DNA from: Flavobacteriia bacterium
GTDB lineage: Bacteria; Bacteroidota; Bacteroidia; Flavobacteriales; Weeksellaceae
Assembly (NCBI GenBank): GCA_015999765.1
Contig: JAECQR010000002.1
Coordinates: forward strand, 1 to 64,000
DNA length: 64,000 nucleotides
Reading direction: 5' to 3'
This document shows, in pieces, positions 1 through 8,856 of this stretch; position 1 is the stretch's first letter; the number at the start of each line of letters is the position of its first letter. The notes beneath the pieces are model-generated. The model was not told where the DNA came from. It did not search any database and was given only the letters and a program-made list of their open reading frames with translations. The translations under genes and the position numbers were made by a program.

Positions 1-93
1 GAAGCCGCCGCCCAAAAAACAAAAAGGATTTCCGCTACCTTCGCTCACGCAAAACGAAGCCATCTCAATTTGAAAACAAGAAATCAAAATAGC

Positions 94-101
94 TAAATTT
101 G
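94..101 (+). promoter_or_regulatory. Promoter -7 box for the alpha/beta hydrolase
   Basis: TAAATTTG matches the Bacteroidota -7 consensus TAnnTTTG. A TTTG at 69-72 lies 21 bases upstream and fits the -33 element. The start codon is at 122, so the leader would be about 15 bases. Confidence 0.55.
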
Positions 102-121
102 AAAGCCTCAATATTAACCGC

Positions 122-964
122 ATGAAAATAATCATTCAGAAAAACATTATTGTTCGCAATCCGACAACACGCGATTTCCTTGCAGACGCGTATTATGCTG
201 AGGAAGCGAAAAATCTTCCGCTCGTAATTTTCGTTCATGGATACAAAGGTTACAAAGACTGGGGCGCGTGGAATCTAATGGCTGAAAAGTTTGCCGAAGC
301 CGGTTTCTTTTTTGTGAAATTTAATTTCTCACACAACGGAACTACTGTAGAAAATCCTACAGAATTTGATGATTTGGAAGCTTTCGGAAATAATAACTTC
401 TCAAAAGAAATGTCGGATCTTGATGCACTTTTGGCGCATTTTGCAGACCATCCTTCGATTGATTTCAGTAAAATTGCCATCATTGGGCACAGCCGCGGCG
501 GAGGAATTTCAGTGATAAAAGCCTATGAGGATGAACGGATTAAAGTTTTGGTAACGCTTGCCGGAGTAAGCAATTTCAATTACAGATTTCCCTCCGGCGA
601 TCGTCTGGAAAACTGGAAGAATTCCGGGGTTATGTATTCCGAAAATCAAAGAACACATCAGCAGATGCCTCACTATTATCAGTTCTACGAAGATTTTAAA
701 CAAAACGAAGAACGGTTTACGATACAGTATTGCGCACAGCATCTCGAAAAACCAATGCTTATTATTCAGGGCACTGAAGATGACGCTGTGAAGGACAAAG
801 AAGCATTTTTGCTTCATGACTGGTGCAGGAAATCGGAACTCTATATCATCGAAGGAGCAAATCACACTTTCGGAGCAAAAGAGCCATGGATGGAACAAAA
901 TTTGCCGCCTCACTTCGAAAATACAATTACTGAAACTGTAAGGTTTCTTAGAAAGAATTTGTAA
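122..964 (+). CDS. alpha/beta hydrolase (dienelactone hydrolase-like)
   Basis: This 280-residue protein is a cytosolic serine hydrolase of the alpha/beta fold; the substrate cannot be told from sequence. Seen: an oxyanion-hole segment FVHGYKG near residues 37-43, the nucleophile elbow GHSRGG with Ser124, an acidic residue in GTEDDA near 217-222, and a catalytic His in GANHTFG near 245-251. No signal peptide or membrane segment is present. The length is usual for small acyl hydrolases of this clan. It is transcribed alone ahead of terC, from a consensus promoter. An alternative is a peptidase-like or acyl-CoA thioesterase-like role. The fold is certain; the function is open. Confidence 0.8.
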   Translation: MKIIIQKNIIVRNPTTRDFLADAYYAEEAKNLPLVIFVHGYKGYKDWGAWNLMAEKFAEAGFFFVKFNFSHNGTTVENPTEFDDLEAFGNNNFSKEMSDLDALLAHFADHPSIDFSKIAIIGHSRGGGISVIKAYEDERIKVLVTLAGVSNFNYRFPSGDRLENWKNSGVMYSENQRTHQQMPHYYQFYEDFKQNEERFTIQYCAQHLEKPMLIIQGTEDDAVKDKEAFLLHDWCRKSELYIIEGANHTFGAKEPWMEQNLPPHFENTITETVRFLRKNL

Positions 965-982
965 AAAGTATTTTTAAAACTG

Positions 983-990
983 TATTTTTG
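983..990 (+). promoter_or_regulatory. Promoter -7 box for terC
   Basis: TATTTTTG matches TAnnTTTG, with TTTG at 958-961 as a possible -33 element 21 bases upstream. The start codon of the TerC gene follows at 1010. Confidence 0.5.
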
Positions 991-1009
991 ACCCTTAAAA
1001 AAATAAACA

Positions 1010-1837
1010 ATGGATTTTATATCAATTATTGATTTACCCAATTTTGCCGACCCCCAAATATGGATCAGTTTACTCACATTAACTTTTCTGGAAATTGTAC
1101 TTGGAGTCGACAACATTATCTTTATTTCAATCATTTCCGACAAACTGCCGAAGGAAAAGCAGCGTTTTGCGAGAAATCTCGGACTTGCGTTTGCAATGAT
1201 TTTCCGTGTCGCATTACTCCTCATGATCAACTGGATTATAGGCCTGAAAGAACCGGTTCTTACTCTCGACTGGTTTAATGAACCAGGCACTGATCTACCG
1301 CTTGCATTAAGTTGGAAAGACATTATTCTTCTGGGTGGTGGTATTTTCTTGATCGCAAAAAGTACTTTCGAAATTCATGGAAAAATGTCCGGCCACGACG
1401 ATGTGCCGAAACCAAAGTCCAGTGCATCAAGCTTGATGACAATGGTAATTCTTCAGATTATCGTGATCGATATGGTATTTTCTTTAGATTCTATTTTAAC
1501 AGCGATTGGATTGGTAGATAATGTTTTACTGATGATTATCGCAGTGGTGATTTCAATAGGAATTATGATGGCGTTTGCCGGACCGATTTCAGCAATTATC
1601 AACAAATATCCTAGTCTGCAGATGCTGGCACTGTCGTTCCTTGTAGTAATCGGCGTAATGTTGGTAGCAGAAGGAATTCACCAGCATGTAAGCAAGAATA
1701 TCATCTATTCGTGTCTTGCGTTCAGTTTGGCTGTAGAAATGCTTAATATTAAATTCAGAAATAAGCAGAAACAGAAATATCTTAAACTTAATCCGGATTT
1801 AAATGATGATTTAAGCATCCGCGAAGAAGACAAATAA
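1010..1837 (+). CDS. TerC family integral membrane protein
   Basis: This 275-residue protein of the TerC (Alx/YkoY) family is an inner-membrane protein linked in other bacteria to Mn2+ efflux or to metal loading of exported proteins. Seen: about seven hydrophobic segments and the two family signatures. One is LGVDNIIFIS near residues 31-40 and the other is DMVFSLDSI near 154-162; both carry the buried acidic residues thought to bind metal. A charged loop rich in Lys, Ser and His lies near 123-140. The C-terminus is hydrophilic and acidic. The gene has its own promoter and ends in a shared terminator with the converging flavin-reductase gene. The name terC refers to tellurite resistance, which should not be assumed here. 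Confidence 0.88.
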   Translation: MDFISIIDLPNFADPQIWISLLTLTFLEIVLGVDNIIFISIISDKLPKEKQRFARNLGLAFAMIFRVALLLMINWIIGLKEPVLTLDWFNEPGTDLPLALSWKDIILLGGGIFLIAKSTFEIHGKMSGHDDVPKPKSSASSLMTMVILQIIVIDMVFSLDSILTAIGLVDNVLLMIIAVVISIGIMMAFAGPISAIINKYPSLQMLALSFLVVIGVMLVAEGIHQHVSKNIIYSCLAFSLAVEMLNIKFRNKQKQKYLKLNPDLNDDLSIREEDK

Positions 1838-1839
1838 AT

Positions 1840-1867
1840 AAAAGGAGTGAAAATTTTCACTCCTTTT
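1840..1867. terminator. Bidirectional terminator between terC and the flavin reductase gene
   Basis: Arms AAAAGGAGTGA (1840-1850) and TCACTCCTTTT (1857-1867) pair perfectly around a short AT loop, and the T-rich ends work in both directions for the two converging genes. Confidence 0.85.
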
Positions 1868-1871
1868 ATAT

Positions 1872-2699
1872 TTAGATATTACCCGTTAATATCTTCCAGG
1901 CGGCTTCGATATTGTTGTCCAGAAGAAATTTTCTCGCTTGGGAATGGATTTGTTCATCACCTGAAAAATTACCTTGAGGCAGTTGTTCAGTGTTTGCCAG
2001 CATTCCCAGATCGTTACCGGTAAATACTTTGCTGTATTTTATTTCATTAGGTAGTAAATCGAACCCGATTCCTTTTGTTACTAAAGGTTTCGGGACTTCA
2101 AAAAGATTGTTTTCGTTGTTTCTGGAATACCAGTTTCCGCCTAATCTCGCAACTAAATCCAGTTTTTTCTGATCAAGATTTCCTTCTTCATTCAGATATT
2201 CTTCGCGCACGTGAATTCTAAGAACTTCACAGATTACCAGATTTCCTGCTCCGCCTTCGCTTCCCAATGCTTTAATTTCAAGAACTTTGCATTCAAGATT
2301 GACCGGACATTCTTCGATGAGTTTTGCTTTTACCAAATCTGCATCTTTCATCGTTAAGCCCGCTTTTACAAATTCATTGACATTTTTCTCGTATTCAGTG
2401 GACGCAAGAGAAATCTGCTGAACAATGTTATAATTTACAATGCCAATAACGACTTCACCAACTTCATGAACGTTTTCCAGCGTATGTTTCGTTGTATTAT
2501 CGCGTACTCGTCTTGACGGTGAAAAAATCACCACCGGCGGATTGGTGCTGAATAAATTGAAAAAACTGAATGGACTTAAATTCACATTTCCGTCTTTGTC
2601 AATTGTTGATGCGAGCGCAATGGGACGTGGAGCAATTGCAGTCTGCAAAAGCGTCTGTAATTGTAAGTTATTTAAGTCTTTTGGAGAAATTGTTTTCAT
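1872..2699 (-). CDS. Flavin reductase-like (FMN-binding split-barrel) protein
   Basis: This protein of about 275 residues has the flavin-reductase-like FMN-binding split-barrel fold. Seen: the N-terminal run TAIAPRPIALAST, followed by a Ser/Pro-rich SPFSFFNLFS segment and an NPP motif, which together form the FMN-binding face in this family. I chose the start at 2699 (MKTISPKDL), because the longer reading would overlap the end of the fumarylacetoacetase gene and adds unrelated residues. The gene lies only 7 bases after fahA on the same strand, so the two are almost certainly cotranscribed. That context suggests a role in aromatic catabolism, perhaps supplying reduced flavin or handling a side product, but the substrate is unknown. 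Confidence 0.8.
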   Translation of the reverse strand: MKTISPKDLNNLQLQTLLQTAIAPRPIALASTIDKDGNVNLSPFSFFNLFSTNPPVVIFSPSRRVRDNTTKHTLENVHEVGEVVIGIVNYNIVQQISLASTEYEKNVNEFVKAGLTMKDADLVKAKLIEECPVNLECKVLEIKALGSEGGAGNLVICEVLRIHVREEYLNEEGNLDQKKLDLVARLGGNWYSRNNENNLFEVPKPLVTKGIGFDLLPNEIKYSKVFTGNDLGMLANTEQLPQGNFSGDEQIHSQARKFLLDNNIEAAWKILTGNI

Positions 2700-2706
2700 T
2701 TCCGGA

Positions 2707-3954
2707 TTAATTTGCTGGTAAAATTTTCCCTGAAACTTCCCCGAAACCAACTCTAATTCCGTATTTTTCACCAAAACCACGCATGATTACGGTGTCATTA
2801 TCATTGATGAATTTTCTTTCTTCGCCGTTGTTCAGTTTCAAAGGATTTTGCCCTCTCCATGTCAATTCGAGCATCGAACCGAAAGAGTTCGGATTTTCGC
2901 CTGAAATTGTTCCGGATGCATACACGTCGCCAACTTCTACATTGCAGCCGTTTACGGTGTGGTGAGCGAGCTGTTGCGTCATATTCCAGTACATGAATTT
3001 ATAATTACTTTGAGAAATAAGATTTTCGGAACCGTTTTCAGGTTGCAGATACACTTCGAGATTGATGTCGAAATTTTTATTCCCTTTAAATTTTAAATAA
3101 TCTAGAACCGCAGGTTCCTGTTTTGGAGATTCAGTTCTGAAAGGTTCCAGTGCTTCGAGCGTAACTACCCACGGCGAAATGGAGCTTCCGAAATTTTTAC
3201 CTAAAAACGGTCCCAGCGGAACATATTCCCAACTCTGGATGTCTCTCGCAGACCAGTCATTGAATATCACCATACCGAAAATTGCATCTTCAGCCTCAGC
3301 AGTCGTAATACTTTCGCCCATTTCGGTGTGTTTATTTACAATGAAAGCCATTTCAAGCTCGAAATCAAGTTGTTTTGATGGCCCGAAGACAGGTGAATCG
3401 GCATCTGCAGGCTTGGTTTGACCTTTCGGACGGATGATATCGGTACCCGAAACTACAATGGAGGAAGCACGACCATGATAACCTACCGGAAGATGTTTCC
3501 AGTTTGGCAGAAGTGCATTTGCAGGATCGCGGAACATTTTTCCGACGTTGGTGGCATGTTCGATGCTGCTGTAAAAATCAGTGTAGTTCGGAATGTGAAC
3601 CGGCATCATCGTCTTTACTTTATCAAGATCGAAGAAACATTCTTCTTTGGTTTTTTCGTCGTTCGCGAGCTTGGAATTTTCATCAAGAAGTTCCTGTATT
3701 TTCAGACGTACAGCATTGGTTACTGGTTTTCCGAGTTCAATGAATTCATTCAGTGTGTAGGCTTCGAAAACATTTTCATTCAAGCCTTCAATTTCATCAA
3801 AAAATCCATAATCGTACATGGTTGCCAGATCAATGACCAAATCACCGATACGCGTACAGCAGGCAATATATTCCTGGTCGAAAACCGCCACTCCAAAAGG
3901 AATGTTGTAAATTGAAAAATCTGAGTTCTGTTCGTAGTTTACAAAAGATTTCAT
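2707..3954 (-). CDS. fahA: Fumarylacetoacetase
   Basis: The last enzyme of the homogentisate pathway splits 4-fumarylacetoacetate into fumarate and acetoacetate. The product is about 415 residues, the usual length. Seen: an N-terminal SH3-like domain, then the FAH catalytic core with the metal/substrate motifs HYGFYSS-like DFYSSIEHATN, GYHGRASS, FELEMAFIVN, and FNDWSARDIQ followed by GPFLGKNF. The start at 3954 (MKSFVNYE) fits homologues; an in-frame upstream extension lacks support. It is first in a two-gene unit with the flavin reductase, and hppD and hmgA lie within 5 kb on the same strand, so the pathway is clustered but interrupted by other genes. Confidence 0.95.
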   Translation of the reverse strand: MKSFVNYEQNSDFSIYNIPFGVAVFDQEYIACCTRIGDLVIDLATMYDYGFFDEIEGLNENVFEAYTLNEFIELGKPVTNAVRLKIQELLDENSKLANDEKTKEECFFDLDKVKTMMPVHIPNYTDFYSSIEHATNVGKMFRDPANALLPNWKHLPVGYHGRASSIVVSGTDIIRPKGQTKPADADSPVFGPSKQLDFELEMAFIVNKHTEMGESITTAEAEDAIFGMVIFNDWSARDIQSWEYVPLGPFLGKNFGSSISPWVVTLEALEPFRTESPKQEPAVLDYLKFKGNKNFDINLEVYLQPENGSENLISQSNYKFMYWNMTQQLAHHTVNGCNVEVGDVYASGTISGENPNSFGSMLELTWRGQNPLKLNNGEERKFINDNDTVIMRGFGEKYGIRVGFGEVSGKILPAN

Positions 3955-3972
3955 AAGTATTTTTTTAAAAGA

Positions 3973-4013
3973 AAGGTTCAAGTATTAAATTTTTGATTTA
4001 AACCTTGAACCTT
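3973..4013 (-). terminator. Hairpin between the exported-protein gene and fahA
   Basis: Arms AAGGTTCAAG (3973-3982) and CTTGAACCTT (4004-4013) are perfect inverted repeats with a 21-base AT loop. On the minus strand a T-rich run follows, so it may terminate the gene that ends at 4035. Confidence 0.5.
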
Positions 4014-4034
4014 ATCATTGTTATTTTTGAATTT

Positions 4035-4493
4035 TTATTTGTTGAATGCGCTTTCTTCAATCCATCGTTCTTTGGTATTGACGTCTATGAGATAAAGAAC
4101 TTTTTTCTGTTTCGTCATGAGAAAAGTGCGGGTGATGGGCAAAGCAATCTTCTGGTTTTCTAGTTTATCAGCGCGCAGCGAAATTATATTATGCCGCGAA
4201 CGGACAACATCTCCTGAAAACACGTTGGACGAAGTTTCCCCCGTCTGTTTATCATCAAACATTTCCACATAGGTGGCTTTATTTCCTTTGATGATGACGA
4301 AGCTTCTCTCTGTGTGATCATCGAAATCCTTGATTAAAACAAATTTTGTATCATCAATATTTACATCTTTTAGATCTTTATTGACGCCGCGTTTCTCTTC
4401 CAGCCGGTCAAGAATAGCATTAAGGGTACCGTACTGGGCTTTTAGTGCAAGCGAAGATGCAAAGAATGCGATAAGAAGAAGTGCTTTATTCAT
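4035..4493 (-). CDS. Exported protein of unknown function
   Basis: This 152-residue protein begins with a clear signal peptide (hydrophobic stretch to about residue 17, cleavage near LKAQ). I do not recognise a family. The mature part is hydrophilic and looks like a small beta-rich periplasmic domain, with no cysteine and no obvious catalytic motif. It sits between hppD and fahA on the same strand, 23 bases after the end of hppD, which suggests cotranscription with hppD. A link to tyrosine breakdown is position only. Confidence 0.7.
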   Translation of the reverse strand: MNKALLLIAFFASSLALKAQYGTLNAILDRLEEKRGVNKDLKDVNIDDTKFVLIKDFDDHTERSFVIIKGNKATYVEMFDDKQTGETSSNVFSGDVVRSRHNIISLRADKLENQKIALPITRTFLMTKQKKVLYLIDVNTKERWIEESAFNK

Positions 4494-4515
4494 GGATTTC
4501 AGTTGAAGATATTAC

Positions 4516-5646
4516 TTAAAGATTACCTCTTCTTTCCTGCTCTTTTTCTAACGCTTCAAAAAGGGCTTTAAAATTTCCTGCACCGAAGCTTTGCGCGCCA
4601 TGTCTTTCGATGATTTCGTAGAACAGAGTAGGGCGGTCTTCAACCGGTTTGGTGAAGATCTGTAACAAATAACCTTCTTCATCACAATCGATAAGAATTC
4701 CTAAATCTTCCAGTTTTTTAATATCTTCATCAATTTGGCCCACTCTTTCAGGAACCATTTCGTAATAAGCATTTGGAGGAGCAGGTAAGAACTCAATTCC
4801 GCGTGCTTTCAGTTCGGTAACGGTCGTAATGATGTCTTTTGTCGCTACTGCAATGTGCTGAACGCCTTCGCCTTCATAGAAGTCCAGATATTCCTCAACC
4901 TGGGATTTTTTCTTTCCTTCCGCCGGTTCGTTGATCGGGAATTTCGCGAAACCGTTTCCGTTACTCATTACTTTACTCATCAGCGCAGAGTATTCGGTGT
5001 TGATCTGTTTATCATCAAAACTAAGAATATTTACAAATCCCATTACCTTCTCATACCATTCAACCGTTGGAATCATTCGGTCCCAACCTACATTTCCAAC
5101 ACAATGGTCAACATACAGAAGCCCTACATCGGTTGGATTATAGTTGCTTTCCCATTTCTGGTAGCCCGGCATAAAATCGCCGCTGTAATTTTTACGTTCT
5201 ACAAACATGTGAACTGTTTCACCATAAGTATAAATTCCCGACATGCGGACTTCACCGTATTCATCGCTTAACGTTTGAGGTTCAAGATAGGGTTTAGCCC
5301 CACGTTTTGTGGTTTCTTCAAATGCGGAATAAGCATCATCCACCCAAAGTGCCAGAATTTTCACACCGTCGCCGTGTTTTTTCTGATGCTCACAAATGGG
5401 TGAATCAGAGTTGAGGCCGGACGTAAGTACCAATCTAATTTTCCCCTGCTGAACGACATAAGAAGCTCTGTCTCGAACGCCTGTTTCCGGTCCGGCATAG
5501 GCTACAGACTGAAAACCAAAAGCGGTTTTGTAAAAGTGCGCTGCCTGTTTAGCATTTCCGACATAAAATTCGATATAATCGGTCCCGTTAATCGGTAAAA
5601 AATTTTCTGCCTGAGCTATTTTTTCGGCAAATGTGAGTGTAGACAT
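4516..5646 (-). CDS. hppD: 4-hydroxyphenylpyruvate dioxygenase
   Basis: This Fe(II)-dependent cytosolic enzyme converts 4-hydroxyphenylpyruvate to homogentisate in tyrosine degradation. The 376-residue product has two vicinal-oxygen-chelate domains (about 20-150 and 175-350). The three expected iron ligands are visible: His181 in VDHCVGNV, His264 in GVQHIAVA and Glu344 in LFYEIIERHG. The conserved C-terminal end FGAGNFKALFEALE is intact. The start at 5646 (MSTLTFAEK) was chosen because upstream residues are not family-like and because a promoter-like TAATTTG variant lies just upstream. hmgA and fahA on the same strand provide the next steps. Confidence 0.96.
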   Translation of the reverse strand: MSTLTFAEKIAQAENFLPINGTDYIEFYVGNAKQAAHFYKTAFGFQSVAYAGPETGVRDRASYVVQQGKIRLVLTSGLNSDSPICEHQKKHGDGVKILALWVDDAYSAFEETTKRGAKPYLEPQTLSDEYGEVRMSGIYTYGETVHMFVERKNYSGDFMPGYQKWESNYNPTDVGLLYVDHCVGNVGWDRMIPTVEWYEKVMGFVNILSFDDKQINTEYSALMSKVMSNGNGFAKFPINEPAEGKKKSQVEEYLDFYEGEGVQHIAVATKDIITTVTELKARGIEFLPAPPNAYYEMVPERVGQIDEDIKKLEDLGILIDCDEEGYLLQIFTKPVEDRPTLFYEIIERHGAQSFGAGNFKALFEALEKEQERRGNL

Positions 5647-5750
5647 GAGTTTGTTTTTTAGATACGGCAAATTACAAAAATTTTCAGGACAGATAAAATG
5701 GAATGATGTGACGGTTAGAAAGTGTGTGAAATATAATTCATTCAAAAAAA

Positions 5751-5771
5751 AATCCCGAAAAACTCGGGATT
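5751..5771 (-). terminator. Terminator after the CoA-transferase gene
   Basis: Arms AATCCCGA (5751-5758) and TCGGGATT (5764-5771) are separated by a 5-base loop. A run of seven T follows on the minus strand, which is a typical intrinsic terminator. Confidence 0.85.
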
Positions 5772-5779
5772 AGATTATT

Positions 5780-7057
5780 TTAAAGACATTTAAATCTTTC
5801 AAAGGTCGCTTTTTCCAGCATTTCGCGGTCATCAGGATGCGAAATGTCGATCAGTGCTTTTGCTCTCTGTCTTAAGCTTTTTCCGTATAGGTAAGCGGTA
5901 CCGAATTCCGTTACTACATAGTGAATGTGACCTCTGGTCGTTACAACACCTGCTCCCGGTTTCAGGAAAGGTACAATTCTAGGAACGCCTTTTTTAGTTC
6001 TTGACGAAATCGCGATGATCGGTTTTCCGCCATCTGAAAGTGCCGCGCCCCGCATGAAATCCATTTGTCCGCCAATTCCGCTGAACTGGAATGTTCCGAT
6101 AGAATCTGCGCAAACCTGGCCGGTAAGATCAATTTCAATTGCTGAATTGATCGCGACCATATTTTTGTTTTTCATGATGTTGATCGGATAATTTACGTGT
6201 TCCACATCCATGAAAGCGAAAGAAGGATTGTCATCAATATAATCATATAATTTTCTGGTCCCAAAAGCGAAACTTGTAATGGTTCTGTTAGAATGGGTTC
6301 CTTTATATTTGTTGGTGATGACATCGTTCACTACCAAATCAACAATACCATCGCTGATCATTTCTGTATGAACTCCCAAATCTTTGTGGTTATGGAGGCA
6401 TTTCAGAACTGCATCCGGAATAGTTCCGATTCCCATCTGTAAAGTCGATCTGTCATCAATAAGTTCTGCTACATTTTTCCCTATTAAGAGTTCTTCTTCG
6501 CCAACTTTTGCGCCGTAATCTACGGTAAGCAGCTCTTCTTCATGCCAAACCATCTTATGGATTTTGGAGTAATGAATCATCCCGTCACCATGCGTTCTCG
6601 GCATCCGCGGATTTACCTGTGCGATGATAGTTTTTGCGGTGTCTACAGCACTTCTTGCAACATCTACAGAAGTTCCCAGGGTGCAGTAACCGTGCTGATC
6701 AGGAGGCGAAACAGTAACCATGGCTACATCAATCGGCAGAAGACCTTTTTTAAACAGGGTCGGAATTTCGCTCAGGAAAACCGGAACAAAATCACCGCGA
6801 TCCGAATTAACAGCGTCGCGCACCGGTGTTGAAACAAAAAGAGAATTGATATAGAAACTGTCTTTGTACTGAGGTTTTGCCACTTCCACATTTCCCTGTT
6901 GGGTGATGGAGACAAATTCTACCCCTTTGAGTCTTGAGGACTGTTTTGCAAGTTCATCAATGAGGATGTTTGGAGTACAGGCGCTACCGTGAGAAAAAAT
7001 CCTGTCGCCACTTTTAATCATTGAAACCGCTTCTTCGGCACTTACATATTGAACCAT
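5780..7057 (-). CDS. Acetyl-CoA hydrolase/transferase family protein
   Basis: This 425-residue cytosolic enzyme belongs to the Cat1-like acetyl-CoA hydrolase/CoA-transferase family, moving CoA between short acids such as acetate, succinate, propionate or 4-hydroxybutyrate. Seen: the N-terminal glycine-rich FSHGSACTPN loop (21-30), GIGTIPDAV (209-217), and the segment VHTEMISDGIVDL, where Glu232 is the likely residue forming the glutamyl-CoA intermediate. The C-terminal half carries the CoA-binding domain motifs GIGGQMDF and RGAALSDGG. It has its own consensus promoter and terminator. Its place among tyrosine genes would suit handling of acetoacetate or acetate, but the donor and acceptor acids cannot be read from sequence. 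Confidence 0.88.
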   Translation of the reverse strand: MVQYVSAEEAVSMIKSGDRIFSHGSACTPNILIDELAKQSSRLKGVEFVSITQQGNVEVAKPQYKDSFYINSLFVSTPVRDAVNSDRGDFVPVFLSEIPTLFKKGLLPIDVAMVTVSPPDQHGYCTLGTSVDVARSAVDTAKTIIAQVNPRMPRTHGDGMIHYSKIHKMVWHEEELLTVDYGAKVGEEELLIGKNVAELIDDRSTLQMGIGTIPDAVLKCLHNHKDLGVHTEMISDGIVDLVVNDVITNKYKGTHSNRTITSFAFGTRKLYDYIDDNPSFAFMDVEHVNYPINIMKNKNMVAINSAIEIDLTGQVCADSIGTFQFSGIGGQMDFMRGAALSDGGKPIIAISSRTKKGVPRIVPFLKPGAGVVTTRGHIHYVVTEFGTAYLYGKSLRQRAKALIDISHPDDREMLEKATFERFKCL

Positions 7058-7090
7058 AGTGTTGTAATTAGTTTGCTGTTGTTAATTGCT

Positions 7091-7098
7091 CAAATTTA
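7091..7098 (-). promoter_or_regulatory. Promoter -7 box for the CoA-transferase gene
   Basis: The minus strand reads TAAATTTG here, an exact TAnnTTTG match, 33 bases before the start codon at 7057. Confidence 0.5.
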
Positions 7099-7234
7099 CC
7101 CATTTCAATTAAGACTGGAAATGAGGAAACTCAGTTTTTGAATATATTTTAAAATTTTCTTGCGACCGAATAAAAAATATACTTACTTTGTGTCTCAAAG
7201 TACTTTTAGAAATCTAATTTTAAAAACAAAAAAA

Positions 7235-7525
7235 ATGATGACACACAATCAACGCAGCGCCGCTATTTTTGCTGTTCCTGCAATTTTACTTTGTATCCCC
7301 CTAATTGCTATGCAGTTTACGAAAGAAGTTGACTGGTCCGGATCTGATTTTATCATCGGTGGAATTCTTCTTTTCGGCACCGCAGCAGTTGTTGATCTGG
7401 TTTTAAGGAATGTAAAAAGCCAGAGACACAGATTGATCCTCACTCTTCTGGTTTTAGCAGTTTTGTTCCTGGTTTGGGTGGAACTGGCAGTGGGTGTTTT
7501 CGGAACTCCCTTTGCCGGAAACTGA
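7235..7525 (+). CDS. Small membrane protein of unknown function
   Basis: This 96-residue protein has three predicted membrane-spanning segments (about 14-27, 37-53 and 64-87). It starts MMTHNQRSAA; this start is chosen because a promoter-like TACTTTG lies upstream at 7184-7190 with TTG at 7160-7162, which would put any longer reading before the transcript start. I recognise only a general resemblance to small multispan proteins common in Bacteroidota. It faces hmgA tail to tail with a shared terminator. No function can be given. Confidence 0.75.
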   Translation: MMTHNQRSAAIFAVPAILLCIPLIAMQFTKEVDWSGSDFIIGGILLFGTAAVVDLVLRNVKSQRHRLILTLLVLAVLFLVWVELAVGVFGTPFAGN

Positions 7526-7546
7526 TCTGAAGATCTTATAAATTGA

Positions 7547-7572
7547 AAAAGCTAACATTTCCGTTAGCTTTT
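7547..7572. terminator. Bidirectional terminator
   Basis: Arms AAAAGCTAAC (7547-7556) and GTTAGCTTTT (7563-7572) with a 6-base loop lie between the converging small membrane protein gene and hmgA. Confidence 0.85.
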
Positions 7573-7579
7573 CCAGTTT

Positions 7580-8767
7580 TTATTCTTGAGATCTGTCTTC
7601 CAGATGATTTTCAATATCTTCGAGCCAGGAAGTCAGATAAGTAGGATCTTCCACTTTCAGGGCCTCTTCCGTCAGTTGTAAAGGCCGGAACGGATCAACC
7701 ATCACCGCGTATTCTTCGGTGAATTTTTTGCCGATGCTCCGTTCCATCGCGCCAGGATGTGGTCCGTGAACAATTCCACCCGGATGCAGCGTGAAATCCA
7801 TCAGATCAATGTGATTTCTGCTCATGAAGTCACCTTCTGTATAGAAAAGAACTTCATCTGAATCAATGTTAGAATGGTTATAAGGCGCGGGAATCGCAAG
7901 CGGATGATAATCGTACATTCGCGCTACAAAAGAGCAAACAACGAAATTATGCGCCTCGAAAGTCTGGTGAATCGGCGGCGGAAGATGAACCCGTCCGGTG
8001 ATCGGTTCGAAATTCTTGATGTTGAATTTAAAAGGATAGAAAAATCCGTCCCAGCCTACAACATCAAAAGGATGGGTCGCATAAAAGAAATCCCAGATTT
8101 GATTTTCTTTTTTTACTTTGATGAGAAAATCACCTTTCTCATCTTTCGGTTCCACAAAAGTGGGCGCAATAATATCTCTTTCGCAGAAAGGCGAGTGCTC
8201 GAGCAGCTGACCGAATTCGTTTCTGTAACGTTTTGGTGTGTAAATTGGTGAATGGCTTTCAACAATCAGAAAGACATTGTTTTCTGAGCTCAGTTCAAGC
8301 TGATAAATAGTTCCGCGCGGAATGATGAGGTAATCGCCGACTGAAAATTCCAGATTCCCAACAAAAGTTTTCAGAACTCCGTTGCCTTCATGCACGAAAA
8401 GCATTTCATCACACTCCGCATTTTTATAGAAATATTCGGTTGATTTTCGTGGTTTTGCGAGACCCATTTTCAGATCGTTATTCAGCATGAGAATCTTGCG
8501 GCTGTCGAGAAAATCGTCTTCAGCACTCACATTCATTCCTTTAAACATGCGTGGGGTCACGTTTTTACCAACAGCGATCTTAGGCGTAACATCTTTCGGT
8601 TCGCTAATCGATTTTATCTGTGTCGGGCGGTGAATATGATAGAGTAGTGAGGAAATTCCGTGAAAACCTTCGGTCCCGAAAAGCTGTTCGTAATAAAAAT
8701 TGTCGTTCTCGGATTTAAAAACAGTATGTCTTTTCTGAGGAATTTTACCAGACTGGTGATAGCGCAT
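7580..8767 (-). CDS. hmgA: Homogentisate 1,2-dioxygenase
   Basis: This Fe(II) cupin enzyme opens the ring of homogentisate to give 4-maleylacetoacetate. The 395-residue product shows the typical N-terminal RYHQSGKIPQKRHT, the cupin strand FVHEGNGVL near residues 128-136, and the C-terminal metal-site region with GGIVHGPHPGAMERSIG. The length is slightly shorter than the 430-445 residues of many homologues, as is common for the Bacteroidota clade. Together with hppD and fahA it forms a route to fumarate and acetoacetate; a maleylacetoacetate isomerase is not seen in this window. Confidence 0.93.
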   Translation of the reverse strand: MRYHQSGKIPQKRHTVFKSENDNFYYEQLFGTEGFHGISSLLYHIHRPTQIKSISEPKDVTPKIAVGKNVTPRMFKGMNVSAEDDFLDSRKILMLNNDLKMGLAKPRKSTEYFYKNAECDEMLFVHEGNGVLKTFVGNLEFSVGDYLIIPRGTIYQLELSSENNVFLIVESHSPIYTPKRYRNEFGQLLEHSPFCERDIIAPTFVEPKDEKGDFLIKVKKENQIWDFFYATHPFDVVGWDGFFYPFKFNIKNFEPITGRVHLPPPIHQTFEAHNFVVCSFVARMYDYHPLAIPAPYNHSNIDSDEVLFYTEGDFMSRNHIDLMDFTLHPGGIVHGPHPGAMERSIGKKFTEEYAVMVDPFRPLQLTEEALKVEDPTYLTSWLEDIENHLEDRSQE

Positions 8768-8856
8768 TGTTTTACTTTTTGTTTCAAGGTAAATTTAAAT
8801 AAATTTTCAGACTTTGAATTGAAGTAAAAGCGAAGGCTTAAAATGCTGATCAGTAA

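Noticed and set aside
1-121. Possible tail of an upstream gene at the left edge
   Set aside because: A short frame ends in TAA near 96, but its composition shows no family and a promoter lies within it; nothing can be supported.
910-1323. Minus-strand open frame opposite terC
   Set aside because: It overlaps the terC gene, its promoter and the end of the hydrolase, with no protein-like features.
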